Notes: generated by a model from the letters alone, not told the origin. Positions 16,214-25,413 are shown, numbered from the stretch's first letter. The stretch is DNA of 64,000 nt from Pseudanabaena sp. BC1403 (GCF_002914585.1 NZ_PDDM01000002.1:1-64000); one strand, 5' to 3'. Program-made: numbers and translations.

Positions 16214-17863
16214 ATGAAATCTCTCAATTTCAAAGAAGAACTTAGTCTGCTGATCCGCGCTAAATGTCCGATTATTTATATCGTGACATGGGAAGAAGAA
16301 CGTGCTGAAAAGGCGATCGCCCAAGTTGCGCAGGAATGTGGGCCACCCCGTCAGATGCTCTATTACGATCTCGTGCGTGGTTTTGAGCATAATCAAGAAG
16401 GCAAAAATAATCTGCTGCAAGCCTTGCAAATTGTTGAAAATAGCAATCGACAAACAGCTACTATTTATGTGTTTCGAGATTTGCATCGACGCTTAGCCTC
16501 GCAACGACTAGATGAGATTTTAGTCCGCCAACTTCGCAATCTCTATCGGAATTTTCGCAATTCACGGAAGACTTTGATTTTGTTGAGTCCCTTGCTAGAG
16601 ATGCCATCGGAACTCGAAGAACAGGTTGCGGTGCTTTATTTCCCATTACCTGAAAACACAGAAATTCGGAATATCATCGAACAGATGATTCCACCTGAAC
16701 AGTTGCGAATGGAAGGGAACAGCCTTGAACAATTGATTAAAGCTTGTATGGGTATGACCCGCGATCGCATCTGCCATACTTTATCTAAATCAATTGTGCA
16801 GAAACATTTTCTCAATGAATCAGATATTGATCGGGTTTTAATTGAGAAGCAAAAACGGATTCGCCAAACGGAGTTTTTAGAATTTTTTACGCCAAATGAA
16901 ACGCTAGATAGTATTGGGGGATTGGATAATTTCAAGCTGTGGCTGATGCAGCGTCAGCAAGCCTTTTCTGATGAAGCGAGAGCTTTTGGCTTACCGAATC
17001 CTCGCGGCGTTTTGCTACTAGGTATTCAAGGCACAGGTAAGAGTCTCTGTGCGAAGGCGATCGCTAATCTTTGGCGGTTGCCACTATTACGATTAGATGT
17101 GGGCCGCTTATTTGGTAGTTTGGTCGGACAGTCTGAAAGCCGTACCCGCCAAACGATTCAGCTAGCTGAAGCCCTTGCACCTTGCATTCTCTGGATTGAT
17201 GAAATCGATAAGGCTTTTGGAGGTATCTCTAATAGCACAGGCGATTCGGGAACCAGTCAGCGTGTATTGGGAACGCTACTAACATGGATGCAGGAAAAAT
17301 CTAGTCCCGTATTTGTCGTTGCTACAGCAAATAATATCCATGCTTTGCCACCTGAATTATTGCGGAAAGGGCGATTTGATGAATTGTTCTTTATCAATTT
17401 ACCCACCTATGAGGAACGCAAAGAAATATTCTTGCTCCATTTGAAACGGTTTCGTCCAACGGAATTACATAATTTCGACATTGATCAAATGTCCGCAATT
17501 TCTAAGGAGTTTAGTGGTGCAGAAATCGAACAGGCGATTGTGGAAGGTATGTACCGCGCTTTCCATCAGCAGCGCGATGTTAATACCGAGGATATTTTAG
17601 GTGCGATCGCAGAAACTTATCCTTTAGCTAGTACAGCTAGGGAGCAGATTAGTTTCATGCAAGCATGGGCAACTCAAGGAAGAGCGCGGAGTGCTTCACG
17701 GGGTGAAGTAATTGATATACCAAATGATAAATTAAGCGTGAAATTAGGCGATATTACTTTGATGGACAATGCAACTAAAGCTATAGCCGACAAGTCAAGA
17801 AGTAAACATCGTCCTTTACCTTTACCTCCTTTACCTCAAATTAAATCCAGTTCTGACTCATGA
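16214..17863 (+). CDS. ycf46: Ycf46-like AAA ATPase
   Basis: The 549-residue protein matches cyanobacterial and red-algal plastid Ycf46. It has an N-terminal region starting FKEELSLLIRAKCPIIYIVT and a C-terminal AAA module. That module has Walker A LGIQGTGKSLCAKAIA (about 273-288), Walker B CILWIDEIDKAFGG, sensor VFVVATANN, and arginine-rich RKGRFDELF. Ycf46 has been linked to inorganic-carbon response and photosynthesis regulation in cyanobacteria, but its substrate is unsettled. The next gene, DUF3038, overlaps its stop by four bases (ATGA), so the two form an operon. Confidence 0.9.
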   Translation: MKSLNFKEELSLLIRAKCPIIYIVTWEEERAEKAIAQVAQECGPPRQMLYYDLVRGFEHNQEGKNNLLQALQIVENSNRQTATIYVFRDLHRRLASQRLDEILVRQLRNLYRNFRNSRKTLILLSPLLEMPSELEEQVAVLYFPLPENTEIRNIIEQMIPPEQLRMEGNSLEQLIKACMGMTRDRICHTLSKSIVQKHFLNESDIDRVLIEKQKRIRQTEFLEFFTPNETLDSIGGLDNFKLWLMQRQQAFSDEARAFGLPNPRGVLLLGIQGTGKSLCAKAIANLWRLPLLRLDVGRLFGSLVGQSESRTRQTIQLAEALAPCILWIDEIDKAFGGISNSTGDSGTSQRVLGTLLTWMQEKSSPVFVVATANNIHALPPELLRKGRFDELFFINLPTYEERKEIFLLHLKRFRPTELHNFDIDQMSAISKEFSGAEIEQAIVEGMYRAFHQQRDVNTEDILGAIAETYPLASTAREQISFMQAWATQGRARSASRGEVIDIPNDKLSVKLGDITLMDNATKAIADKSRSKHRPLPLPPLPQIKSSSDS

Positions 17864-18411
17864 CCTCCAATCCTGTGCCATCCTTTGAAAATCCAGATTT
17901 GCCTCAGTTGCAGGCAATCAAGGCGCATTTGGATTTAGTGCTGCTTGCCCTAGAGTCATTGACGGGACTTGGTTCTGATGAGATGTTGGCGGTTGCCGAA
18001 AAGTTGGGATTTGAAGAGATTTTAAGCGATCGCATTACACTTTGGCGCTTGCGACAGGCTAGCCCATTACGCAAGGGCAAAGGGCGCAAAAAGCTAGATG
18101 TTGATGAAGCAAGGGCTATGACTTTAATTAGTTGTACATTAGCAGCACAGCAACAATTTGCGATTCGCAATGCAGTTGCTCAGTTAGAGAAATGTACGGC
18201 TCTAAAGCGTGCACCCCACCGCGAACCAATTTTGGGTGATTATCTTGATCGCTTTAATAGTCTGTATCAAGAGCGGATGGCTGAGGACGAGCAAGCTAAA
18301 CCTGAGGAGATCCAACGTTTAGCCTTAAAACTATTAATCGATCTATTGTTTTACAGCTCCCAAATTGGCTCTCGTCGCTTGTGGGTGGCTTTGTTTGAGC
18401 GATCGCACTAA
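17860..18411 (+). CDS. DUF3038 family protein
   Basis: The 183-residue cyanobacterial protein contains the DUF3038 pattern: LPQLQAIKAHLDLVLLALES, ITLWRLRQASPLRKGKGRKK, and DEARAMTLISCTLAAQQQ. It is helical, soluble and of unknown function. It overlaps the ycf46 stop codon (ATGA), so it is translationally coupled to that AAA ATPase. Working with Ycf46 is a reasonable guess from position only. Confidence 0.8.
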   Translation: MTSNPVPSFENPDLPQLQAIKAHLDLVLLALESLTGLGSDEMLAVAEKLGFEEILSDRITLWRLRQASPLRKGKGRKKLDVDEARAMTLISCTLAAQQQFAIRNAVAQLEKCTALKRAPHREPILGDYLDRFNSLYQERMAEDEQAKPEEIQRLALKLLIDLLFYSSQIGSRRLWVALFERSH

Positions 18412-18514
18412 GAGTTTTTTGTAGTGCCTTAAGGTGAATTCAAAAAAGTCGCAATCGGTTATAGTGATACTCAAGTTACAAATATTAATTTTAAAAGAAA
18501 CTGGAGAGGTATTA

Positions 18515-19024
18515 ATGACCATTTCTATGTATCAGGTTGCAGTTCCTTCCCTAGTGCGATCGCTGAATAATCTAGTCGCCATTTTAGAAAAGGGAGCGGC
18601 TCATGCTGAAGCAAAAAAAATTGATCCCTCTGTACTCATAGCGAGTCGTTTGTATCCTGATATGTTACCGCTCAGCCGTCAAGTGCAAATTGCTTCGGAT
18701 ATTGCTAGACGCGGTGTAGCAAGGTTGGCTGGTGCAGAAGCACCTGCATTAGAAGATAAAGAAACTACGTTTGCGGAACTATGCGATCGGCTTAAGAATG
18801 TACTTGCATTCATTGAGTCTTTCACTCCCGAACAGATTGATGGCTCGGAAGAGAAAGTAATTACTTTGCCTATTGGTAAAGAAACAATGACTTTTGCGGG
18901 ACAAGCCTATTTACTGTTCTTCATTTTGCCAAATGTCTATTTCCATGTGGCAACTGCCTATGACATTCTCAGGCATTGCGGTGTTGAGCTAGGCAAACTT
19001 GATTTCTTGGGCGCTCGTAAGTAA
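18515..19024 (+). CDS. DUF1993 family protein
   Basis: The 169-residue protein begins MTISMYQVAVPSLVRSLNNL and contains AAHAEAKKIDPSVLIASRLY, then DMLPLSRQVQIASDIARRG, and HVATAYDILRHCGVELGK. This is the DUF1993 pattern, a four-helix DinB-like fold of unknown activity. The frame is open from 18434, but GGAGAGG at 18503-18509 and ATG 18515 define the start. It stands alone between the ycf46 operon and a repeat-filled spacer. Confidence 0.85.
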   Translation: MTISMYQVAVPSLVRSLNNLVAILEKGAAHAEAKKIDPSVLIASRLYPDMLPLSRQVQIASDIARRGVARLAGAEAPALEDKETTFAELCDRLKNVLAFIESFTPEQIDGSEEKVITLPIGKETMTFAGQAYLLFFILPNVYFHVATAYDILRHCGVELGKLDFLGARK

Positions 19025-19076
19025 TAGACCTATCTGACACCGATAGTATTAGATAGTTTTTTTGTCATTGCCCAAA

Positions 19077-19113
19077 CCCAGTAATGGCGGTGCTTCTCGC
19101 TGCCATTACTGGG
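19077..19113. terminator. Hairpin 3' of the DUF1993 gene
   Basis: CCCAGTAATGGC pairs with GCCATTACTGGG across a 13-nt loop containing TGCTTCTCGC. Confidence 0.6.
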
Positions 19114-19124
19114 TAAGGGTTTTA

Positions 19125-19230
19125 TACCAAAACACAAAATGGCTGCGCCACTTTGTGTTTTGGTATAAAACCCTTACAGGGTTTGGTTTTTAATTCACAG
19201 AAGTGTTGTCACACTTTTGTGAATTGGTAT
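19125..19230. repeat. Compound palindromic repeat family B, copy 1
   Basis: The unit begins TACCAAAACACAAAATGGC with hairpin 1 (centre TGCG). A small palindrome ACCCTTACAGGGT follows, then TTTAATTCACAGAAGTG with hairpin 2, ending TTGGTAT. The whole has outer inverted ends TACCAA/TTGGTA. Other copies: 25479-25580, 35601-35705, 35708-35809, 61410-61510, and partial ones at 26879-26918 and 63090-63132. Confidence 0.88.
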
Positions 19231-19250
19231 TAAATTAATTTTTGGTCAAA

Positions 19251-19324
19251 CCAACCACAATAAACTTTTTAAAAACGTTGCGAAGCACCATTTTAAAAAA
19301 GTTTATTGCTTCAGAATAGTGGTT
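19251..19324. repeat. Inverted-repeat element, relative of 26949-26999
   Basis: CCAACCAC at the left pairs with GTGGTTG at the right. Inside, CAATAAACTTTTTAAAA pairs imperfectly with TTTTAAAAAAGTTTATTG around the ACGTTGCGAAGCACCA loop. Confidence 0.6.
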
Positions 19325-19372
19325 GCTAATAAGACGATTGATAGAAGTCTTCTTCACGAATATTGATCTTCA

Positions 19373-20539
19373 TTAGCGCAAAATTCCTTGTAGACTCGCA
19401 ACAATCCGATCTTGCTCTTTCTCTTTCAATCCATAATATAAAGGGATACTAATTGCGCTTTCATAATACATCTCTGATTTTGGGAAATCACCCCAACAAA
19501 AACCTAGATTTTGATAATAGGGATGAGTATGTACGGGAATATAATGTAGATTTACTCCAATTCCTGCTTCGCGGAGTTGCTCAAATACTTGACAATGAGT
19601 TGTGCTGATTTTGTCAAGATTTAAACGAATTACATATAGATGCCAACTAGATTCGGTATCTATATTTTGGTAGGGCAAAGTAAGCGGTAAATTTTGCAAT
19701 AAATGATTATAACGTTGGGCTAAAAATCGCCGTCTAGTTACAAACTCACTCAATCGTTGGATCTGACTTGCCCCTAATGCGGCTTGAATATCTGTCATGC
19801 GGTAATTAAACCCCAGTTCTAATTGCTGATAATACCAAGCACCGTGAACTTCACCTTGCATTAAATCTGGATTGCGCGTAATGCCATGCGATCGCAAACG
19901 AATCAACTTTTCATACAAATCATCGCGATTAGTTAACACCATTCCTCCTTCTCCAGTAGTGATAATCTTCACTGGATGAAAGCTAAACACAGTCAGGTCG
20001 GAAAACTCACAACAGCCGATCGCTTTGTTCTGATATCTGCCCCCGATCGCATGGGAAGCATCTTCTATCACCTTAAATCCATATTGCTGAGATAGAGATA
20101 AAATCTTTTCCATCTCACAGGATTGACCTGCAAAATGTACGGGTACTAAAACTTTGGGTAAACATCTTAACTGAGCCGCCTTAGATAATTTTTGCTCTAA
20201 TTGATCGATACTCAAGTTATAAGTGTTTGGGTCAATATCAACAAAATCAACCTTTGCCCCGCAATACAATCCACAATTCGCTGAAGCCACAAAAGTATTT
20301 GGTGAAGTCCAGAGATAATCATGCTCGCCTAAGCCAAGCGCTAAACAAGCAATATGTAGAGCAGCCGTAGCACTAGAAACTGCGATCGCATACTTAGCCC
20401 CACAATATTCAGCTACGGCTTGCTCAAATCGAACAGTAGCCGAACCTTGAGTTAGCCAGTCTGACTGTAAAACCTCAATCACACTTTGAATGTCGGCAGC
20501 ATTAATATCCTGTCGCCCGTAGGGAATAAAAGCTGTCAT
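19373..20539 (-). CDS. pseC: PseC-type aminotransferase (pseudaminic acid pathway)
   Basis: A 388-residue DegT/DnrJ/EryC1 PLP-dependent sugar aminotransferase. Motifs: MTAFIPYGRQDINAADIQSV, the YCGAKYAIAVSSATAALHIA cofactor-binding segment, EDASHAIGGRYQ, and FSFHPVKIITTGEGGM, whose Lys forms the Schiff base. PseC transaminates the 4-keto sugar made by PseB, yielding UDP-4-amino-4,6-dideoxy-N-acetyl-altrosamine. Its start overlaps the end of pseB by 4 bp. The later pseudaminic acid genes (pseH, pseG, pseI, pseF) are not adjacent. A related DegT enzyme lies at 27120-28244. Confidence 0.88.
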   Translation of the reverse strand: MTAFIPYGRQDINAADIQSVIEVLQSDWLTQGSATVRFEQAVAEYCGAKYAIAVSSATAALHIACLALGLGEHDYLWTSPNTFVASANCGLYCGAKVDFVDIDPNTYNLSIDQLEQKLSKAAQLRCLPKVLVPVHFAGQSCEMEKILSLSQQYGFKVIEDASHAIGGRYQNKAIGCCEFSDLTVFSFHPVKIITTGEGGMVLTNRDDLYEKLIRLRSHGITRNPDLMQGEVHGAWYYQQLELGFNYRMTDIQAALGASQIQRLSEFVTRRRFLAQRYNHLLQNLPLTLPYQNIDTESSWHLYVIRLNLDKISTTHCQVFEQLREAGIGVNLHYIPVHTHPYYQNLGFCWGDFPKSEMYYESAISIPLYYGLKEKEQDRIVASLQGILR

Positions 20540-21546
20540 ACCGCAAAACTCGGATCAACATAAGTCTTAATTAACATACGCAACTCATCAACAGTCAAAA
20601 AATATTTATTTTGACCAGAATTGTAGCTAAAGCCACTCTCTACCATTTTTGCTCCCATCTCAAGATACCGCTCTATATGACCGCCATGAACTGGCAAGAT
20701 CGCATAATATTCACCGCAATCAACCGTAGTAAAAGCGTCTGAAGTCGTAATCATTTCTTCATGAACTTTTTCCCCTGACCGAATCCCTACAATGCGCTGT
20801 TCACATTGTGGTGCGATCGCTGTAGCAACATCAGTAATTCGATAGGACGGAATTCGGGGCACAAAAATTTCACCTCCCCAAGCATTTTCGATCGCCCACA
20901 GCACCATTTGTACGCCTTCTTCTAAAGTGATATTAAAGCGAGTCATTTGCGGATCGGTAATTGGTAAGACTCCTTCATGACGCTTTTGTAAGAAAAAAGG
21001 AATCACAGACCCTCGTGAACCCATGACATTGCCATAACGCACCACACTAAAATGCAAATCTCGCGATCCTTTGATGTTATTAGCCGCAACAAATAACTTA
21101 TCCGCACATAGTTTTGTCGCACCATACAAGTTAATGGGAGCTGCCGCCTTATCGGTAGATAGAGCCACAACTCTCTTTACGCCACTATCTAAAGCCGCTT
21201 CAATAACATTTTCCGAACCCAAAACATTGGTACGAATAAACTCAATGGGATTGTACTCTGCGGCAGGAACTTGCTTTAAAGCTGCGGCATGAACCACAAT
21301 ATCAATACCTTCACAGGCACGAGTTAGTCGTCGCACATCGCGAATATCACCAATAAAATAACGCAATCCTGGATATTGGTGATCAGAAAACTGCTGTGCC
21401 ATTTCAAACTGTTTTAATTCATCGCGTGAATAAATTACTAGTCTATGGATGTTCGGAAACCTTTTTAGTATGAGTTCAACAAATTTTTTACCGAAAGAAC
21501 CTGTACCACCTGTCACTAGGATTGAGCTTTTTTCATTAATTCGCAT
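20536..21546 (-). CDS. pseB: UDP-N-acetylglucosamine 4,6-dehydratase (inverting) PseB
   Basis: A 336-residue short-chain dehydrogenase-type dehydratase. It has the NADP-binding TGGTGSFGKKFVELIL, the FIGDIRDVRRL acidic segment, the DKAAAPINLYGATKLCADKL catalytic region (Asp-Lys replacing the usual Tyr-based general acid) and VVRYGNVMGSRGSVIPFF. It performs C4 oxidation, C6 dehydration and C5 epimerisation of UDP-GlcNAc, the first step to pseudaminic acid. It is the first gene of a pseB-pseC operon with a 4-bp overlap. The product would feed surface-glycan or pilin modification. Confidence 0.9.
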   Translation of the reverse strand: MRINEKSSILVTGGTGSFGKKFVELILKRFPNIHRLVIYSRDELKQFEMAQQFSDHQYPGLRYFIGDIRDVRRLTRACEGIDIVVHAAALKQVPAAEYNPIEFIRTNVLGSENVIEAALDSGVKRVVALSTDKAAAPINLYGATKLCADKLFVAANNIKGSRDLHFSVVRYGNVMGSRGSVIPFFLQKRHEGVLPITDPQMTRFNITLEEGVQMVLWAIENAWGGEIFVPRIPSYRITDVATAIAPQCEQRIVGIRSGEKVHEEMITTSDAFTTVDCGEYYAILPVHGGHIERYLEMGAKMVESGFSYNSGQNKYFLTVDELRMLIKTYVDPSFAV

Positions 21547-21680
21547 AGAGATTATTCTTTGTGAAAGCCATTCTTCAACAATAGTTTTGCAAATAGTTAT
21601 TTATTAAAACTCTAACCCATACGCTCAAGCGTTAAGATATTGATTGGTTCGTAGATGCGGTTTCGGGGTATCCCAAATCA

Positions 21681-22523
21681 ATGGCTGTTAAACTTGCGCT
21701 GGATGATAAACAAGAAATACTTCGCCTCTATCGTGAGTCTGATGCGACCACGACTCAGTTGGCGAAGCAGTTTGGCATTAGTACGAGTACAGTCCTGCGA
21801 CTGCTACAAGAGCTAATTCCTGCTGAGGAGTATCGACAATTGGTAGGTCAAAAAAAGGCTGACGGGAAAAGAGGATCGCGGATAAATTACGGTATCGGTG
21901 GTTTTCAGGTAAATCAGCTTGCATTAATTCCTGACGATTTGTCACTGACAACTGAGTCCAGTAACTATATTTATGATCAAGATGATGAAACTGATCAAGG
22001 TGATGAAACGGCGATCGCGATGAATGACATAGATATAAAGCTAGATATGGCGGATGGTGAAATCGATGATGATGAGCTAGACGAAGAAGACGAAGACGAT
22101 TTGGTTGATGAGGATAATCTTGAGCTTGATGAAGATGAGCTAGACGATGAAGATGCTGATGATTCTGGCTTATCGATGTTTGAGGATCTTCGAGGAAGTC
22201 ATAACACCAGCGATCGCCTTGAGATTCTGCCCCTAGATAGGGCTGACTTGCCACTAATTTGCTATATCGTCGTTGATCGCATTGCTGAGATTATTACTCG
22301 ACCCCTTAAAGATTTTAAGGATCTTGGGGAAATTCCTGCTGAAGAGTCACTGTCAAAAACAATTCCAATTTTTGATAATCATCGTGTGGCAAGGCGTTTT
22401 TCTCATCATAATCAGCGTGTGATTAAATTTCCTAGCGATTTAATTCATATTACTCGCCCAAAACTTGTCCAAAAGGGGATCACTCGTATTTTGTTTAGTG
22501 GACAGGTGTATACATTAAATTAA
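21681..22523 (+). CDS. Helix-turn-helix protein with an acidic linker
   Basis: The 280-residue protein opens with a resolvase/transposase-type helix-turn-helix (LALDDKQEILRLYRESDATT then TQLAKQFGISTSTVLRLLQE). A very acidic linker of Asp and Glu spans about residues 105-165 (DDDELDEEDEDDLVDEDNLE). The C-terminal domain contains PLICYIVVDRIAEIITRPLK and RRFSHHNQRVIKFPSDLIH. I know no function for this cyanobacterial family; DNA binding is inferred from the HTH. The acidic linker might shield the DNA-binding domain or bind basic partners. Monocistronic. Confidence 0.7.
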   Translation: MAVKLALDDKQEILRLYRESDATTTQLAKQFGISTSTVLRLLQELIPAEEYRQLVGQKKADGKRGSRINYGIGGFQVNQLALIPDDLSLTTESSNYIYDQDDETDQGDETAIAMNDIDIKLDMADGEIDDDELDEEDEDDLVDEDNLELDEDELDDEDADDSGLSMFEDLRGSHNTSDRLEILPLDRADLPLICYIVVDRIAEIITRPLKDFKDLGEIPAEESLSKTIPIFDNHRVARRFSHHNQRVIKFPSDLIHITRPKLVQKGITRILFSGQVYTLN

Positions 22524-22534
22524 AAAAAGGTAAC

Positions 22535-22561
22535 GATGTACCGTGCTTTGCGCGGTGCATC
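22535..22561 (+). terminator. Weak hairpin terminator
   Basis: GATGTACCG pairs with CGGTGCATC with one G-T wobble, 11 bp after the stop of the HTH gene. The TTTT that follows is short. Confidence 0.55.
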
Positions 22562-22606
22562 ATTTTACCAGTTGAGTAAAAAGGCAAAAGTAAAAAGGCG
22601 AATATC

Positions 22607-23434
22607 GTGTTAACGCTTTCCCCAGCGCGGCAAAAGTTTTGGCAAATTGCCCATATGCCAGACCATGACATGTCCATTGACCATCTGCTCGAAGGGGCTT
22701 TGGCGATCGCATGGGAAGAATATCCGCGCATGGATCTTGGGCATTATCGGGCGATTTTAGATCATATGGTTGAGGATTTACAACCAAGGCTAGCCAAGAT
22801 TCATTACCCACTCAAGGTGGTAAAAGAGATTAATCACTACCTGTTTGTCGAGCAAGGTTTTTGCGGTAATGATCGCGATTATTACGACCCGCTTAATAGC
22901 TTTATCACTGATGTGCTAGAAAGACGATTAGGTATTCCCCTATCGCTATCACTGGTTTATATGGTGATTAGCGATCGCCTTGGTTTTCCGATGGATGGGA
23001 TTAGTTTCCCAGCGCATTTTATTATTCGTCCTCGTCATCCTGATCTAGAGATTTTCATTGATCCCTACAATAAAGGCGAAATTTTATTTCCCGAAGATTG
23101 CGCAGCGAAGCTGACACAACTATATGGCTATGACATCCCCCTTCAGCCTGAATATCTCGAACCCGTTAGCATTCGGCGCATCTTAGATCGGTTGCTGAAT
23201 AATCTCAAACTCATCTATCTGCGCCGCCGTGAGCCTACTAAAGCATTGGCCGCAATTGAGCGATCGCTAATGCTAAATCCTGGTGTGCCAACCCAATGGC
23301 GCGATCGCGGTTTAATTTGTTATCAACTTGATCGTCATACCGAAGCAAGGATCGATTTAGAGAACTATTTGCAACAGGTTCCTTATGCGGATGACAGTCG
23401 CATTATCCTGCAATTAATCGAAGAAATGAAATAA
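22607..23434 (+). CDS. SirB1-like transglutaminase-fold protein with TPR-like tail
   Basis: The 275-residue protein has the SirB1/transglutaminase-like pattern: INHYLFVEQGFCGNDRDYYD, then NSFITDVLERRLGIPLSLSL, GISFPAHFIIRPRH and EIFIDPYNKGEIL. The candidate triad is the Cys in GFCGND, the His in FPAHF and the Asp in FIDP. A TPR-like helical tail (PTKALAAIERSLMLNPGVPT) follows. Family function is not firmly known; enzymatic activity is unproven. The start is GTG 22607 with an AAGG site; ATG 22655 is an alternative. It ends at a terminator shared with the convergent hydrolase gene. Confidence 0.82.
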   Translation: MLTLSPARQKFWQIAHMPDHDMSIDHLLEGALAIAWEEYPRMDLGHYRAILDHMVEDLQPRLAKIHYPLKVVKEINHYLFVEQGFCGNDRDYYDPLNSFITDVLERRLGIPLSLSLVYMVISDRLGFPMDGISFPAHFIIRPRHPDLEIFIDPYNKGEILFPEDCAAKLTQLYGYDIPLQPEYLEPVSIRRILDRLLNNLKLIYLRRREPTKALAAIERSLMLNPGVPTQWRDRGLICYQLDRHTEARIDLENYLQQVPYADDSRIILQLIEEMK

Positions 23435-23435
23435 T

Positions 23436-23478
23436 AAAAAAATCAGTCAGCCCAATATGCGGGCTGACTGATTTTTTT
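23436..23478. terminator. Bidirectional terminator
   Basis: An 18-bp perfect stem (AAAAAAATCAGTCAGCCC and complement) with loop AATATGC lies between convergent genes. It overlaps the final codons of the hydrolase gene, so its arms also encode protein. Confidence 0.9.
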
Positions 23479-24354
23479 TAGCATCATCGCCAATTTACCT
23501 TTGTTTTGCCAACCTGTATAAGCACTATAAACACAGCGATCGCCCACACTGACAAACACATGCATAACTTGTAAGGCATTTGTCCAAACCCAGAGCTTTG
23601 TGTCATCTGAGCCCGTGTAGATTAATTTTGCCTTTGCAAAATTTTGATTATCGGTTTCGGTCAGGTCAAGCGATCGCAATTTCTCGATTAACTGTGAGGC
23701 GGGATCGGTTTGAATCGTTGCAATTACAGGATTTCCCCAAAACTGACGCACAGCGATGGCAACTCTCGGATGATTTTTGAGAGGAGCATGACGGATGCCA
23801 TCTAGTCGCACAAAAGTGGCTCTGGCAACTTGTGAACATCCCACAGGCACAGTGCCATCGGTATTGTTGCCAAGATCACCAACGACGGTAATCGTTGGGA
23901 TTTTTGAGGCGATCGCTTCGGCAATTGCGCGGCGATTTTTGCCCAAGTCACGAGCCATTAGGGGAAACCAACGAAATGGATCGAATAGTCTTCCCAAATC
24001 AGAACCACCGACAGGAGAGGCAACTAAAGCAAAGCTATGAATTTTAGGTAGCCATTCAGGATGACGATCTAAAACTTCTAACCAGATTAAAGCCCCCATT
24101 GAATGCGCGACAATTCGCCATGGTAACTCTGGATGTTTGGCGATCGCCTCGGTTACGATATTTTCGACCTTACTTATTAAGGGAGCGATCTCTAGCCATG
24201 TATTAAGCCAGCCCAAATCTGGTGTATAAATGATCGTGTTTGAGTAGGCTAGGGATTTGGCTAATTGAGCAATATCGTGAAAAGTATCCGCCCAGCCATG
24301 CTGTGCAAACAATATAAAGGCTTGTTCTTCTTGCGGTTGGGACTGGTTGGACAT
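23443..24354 (-). CDS. Alpha/beta hydrolase
   Basis: From ATG 24354 (MSNQSQPQEEQ) the protein has about 303 residues. It shows ILFAQHGWADTFHDI (oxyanion region) and the nucleophile elbow IVAHSMGALIWLEVL, where Ser is the catalytic nucleophile. VVGDLGNNTDGTVPV and RLDGIRHAPLKNHPR supply a likely Asp and His. The C-terminal 80 residues form a separate domain with no family I recognise. The frame opens at 24411, but that region overlaps the terminator of the next gene, supporting 24354. The last codons lie in a bidirectional terminator stem. Substrate unknown. Confidence 0.78.
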   Translation of the reverse strand: MSNQSQPQEEQAFILFAQHGWADTFHDIAQLAKSLAYSNTIIYTPDLGWLNTWLEIAPLISKVENIVTEAIAKHPELPWRIVAHSMGALIWLEVLDRHPEWLPKIHSFALVASPVGGSDLGRLFDPFRWFPLMARDLGKNRRAIAEAIASKIPTITVVGDLGNNTDGTVPVGCSQVARATFVRLDGIRHAPLKNHPRVAIAVRQFWGNPVIATIQTDPASQLIEKLRSLDLTETDNQNFAKAKLIYTGSDDTKLWVWTNALQVMHVFVSVGDRCVYSAYTGWQNKGKLAMMLKKISQPAYWAD

Positions 24355-24391
24355 TTTTTGAGAATTATAGCGATCGCCACTCAAGTTATAG

Positions 24392-24430
24392 CAAGAAAAA
24401 AGACGGTGCAACGCACCGTCTTTTTTCTTG
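24392..24430 (-). terminator. Terminator of the receiver-domain gene
   Basis: An 18-bp perfect stem starting CAAGAAAAAAGACGGTGC, loop AAC, lies between two same-strand genes. Confidence 0.85.
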
Positions 24431-24466
24431 AATCAATTCTAATTACTAAAATCGGTTTTGCTGAAA

Positions 24467-25111
24467 TTAGCGCCTAATCCTTACCCCACGATACATAACT
24501 ACCTCACCATCATCAGATTTCTGGTTGGGTTTAGGGTTGTTTTTGATTTCAGATTTTAAATTTGCTTTAGACCCATTGATATCTGGTGTAGTTATTAACT
24601 CGCTTTCTCTGACTTTGCTAGACCCACTACTTGCACCAAAACTTCTAGCTATTTTTTCCAACGGATGCGAAATTAATGAACAGCCAATTAAGGCTGTAAC
24701 TCTGGCAACTTCAGCCATTAAATTTTCGGGTGATAAGCGTGGGAGTACATCAGATGCCCCACGACGAATCGCCCAACTATGCTCAATATCTTTGATCTTT
24801 TCCTGTCTAGGATTAAATAAGACAACTTTTGTAGGAGCCTTCTGTTTGGTTAGCCATTGACAAACCGATGATGATTGCAAAGTTTCCGAACTGGGACTCT
24901 TGATTGCCATATCCATGATTAACAGATCTGGGAGTTCATGGCGATCGCATTTTTCTAGATACTGAACTAAATCTAAGGAAATATTTTCCCAAATCACATC
25001 CAATTGCTGAGTTGCCAAAGCTGTCTGCCACAATTCACCTTGTGCTTGATCTGTGTGCATCATTAAAACAGCTTTTTTTATTTCAGCCATTGCTTTATCT
25101 GGCTCCCCCAT
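24467..25111 (-). CDS. Receiver-like protein with DUF4278-like tail
   Basis: The 214-residue protein has a CheY-like core, seen in ELPDLLIMDMAIKSP (the phospho-acceptor strand, with Asp at the usual place) and KAPTKVVLFNP. The position before MMHTDQ lacks the typical acidic pair, so phosphorylation is doubtful. After a charged linker (residues 165-205) the protein ends in VVMYRGVRIRR, which resembles the YRG-x-x core of DUF4278 peptides. ATG 25090 (MAEIKKAVLMMHTD) is a likely alternative start. No histidine kinase is nearby. The family is uncertain. Confidence 0.6.
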   Translation of the reverse strand: MGEPDKAMAEIKKAVLMMHTDQAQGELWQTALATQQLDVIWENISLDLVQYLEKCDRHELPDLLIMDMAIKSPSSETLQSSSVCQWLTKQKAPTKVVLFNPRQEKIKDIEHSWAIRRGASDVLPRLSPENLMAEVARVTALIGCSLISHPLEKIARSFGASSGSSKVRESELITTPDINGSKANLKSEIKNNPKPNQKSDDGEVVMYRGVRIRR

Positions 25112-25207
25112 CGAGATGAGTCATTAATGTTAAGTTTTGATTATGAAAGTAGGCTAACCCATCTGTCTGTTTCATTTTGTACCCTAATTAACTAAACTTC
25201 AAAGAGT

Positions 25208-25313
25208 TGATAAGTACTTGTGCAGAATAAATTACCTAAACCCGTAAGGTTACTTCCTTTTGGAGCGAAACCTTACGGGTTTGGGTTTGTAATTAATTAT
25301 GCTCATCTACTTA
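25208..25313 (-). repeat. Dispersed repeat family C, copy 1
   Basis: Contains AAGTACTTGTGCAGAATAAA, AAACCCGTAAGGTT and its complement AACCTTACGGGTTT, and ends near CTCATCTACTT. The reverse complement matches 31136-31241 along its length, with a different loop. Confidence 0.7.
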
Positions 25314-25413
25314 TAAACTGTGGCAGATCTCATTGTGAAAACTGATTTTGTGGTAAGCATTGCTGCAAGAGCTGACAGATATTCTTTATGGGCATTAAGT
25401 CGCTGGGTAAAAA

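Noticed and set aside
21778-22254. 158-codon minus-strand frame rich in His, Leu and Gln
   Set aside because: It is the antisense reading of the acidic linker of the HTH protein; the composition is explained by GAT/GAA codons.
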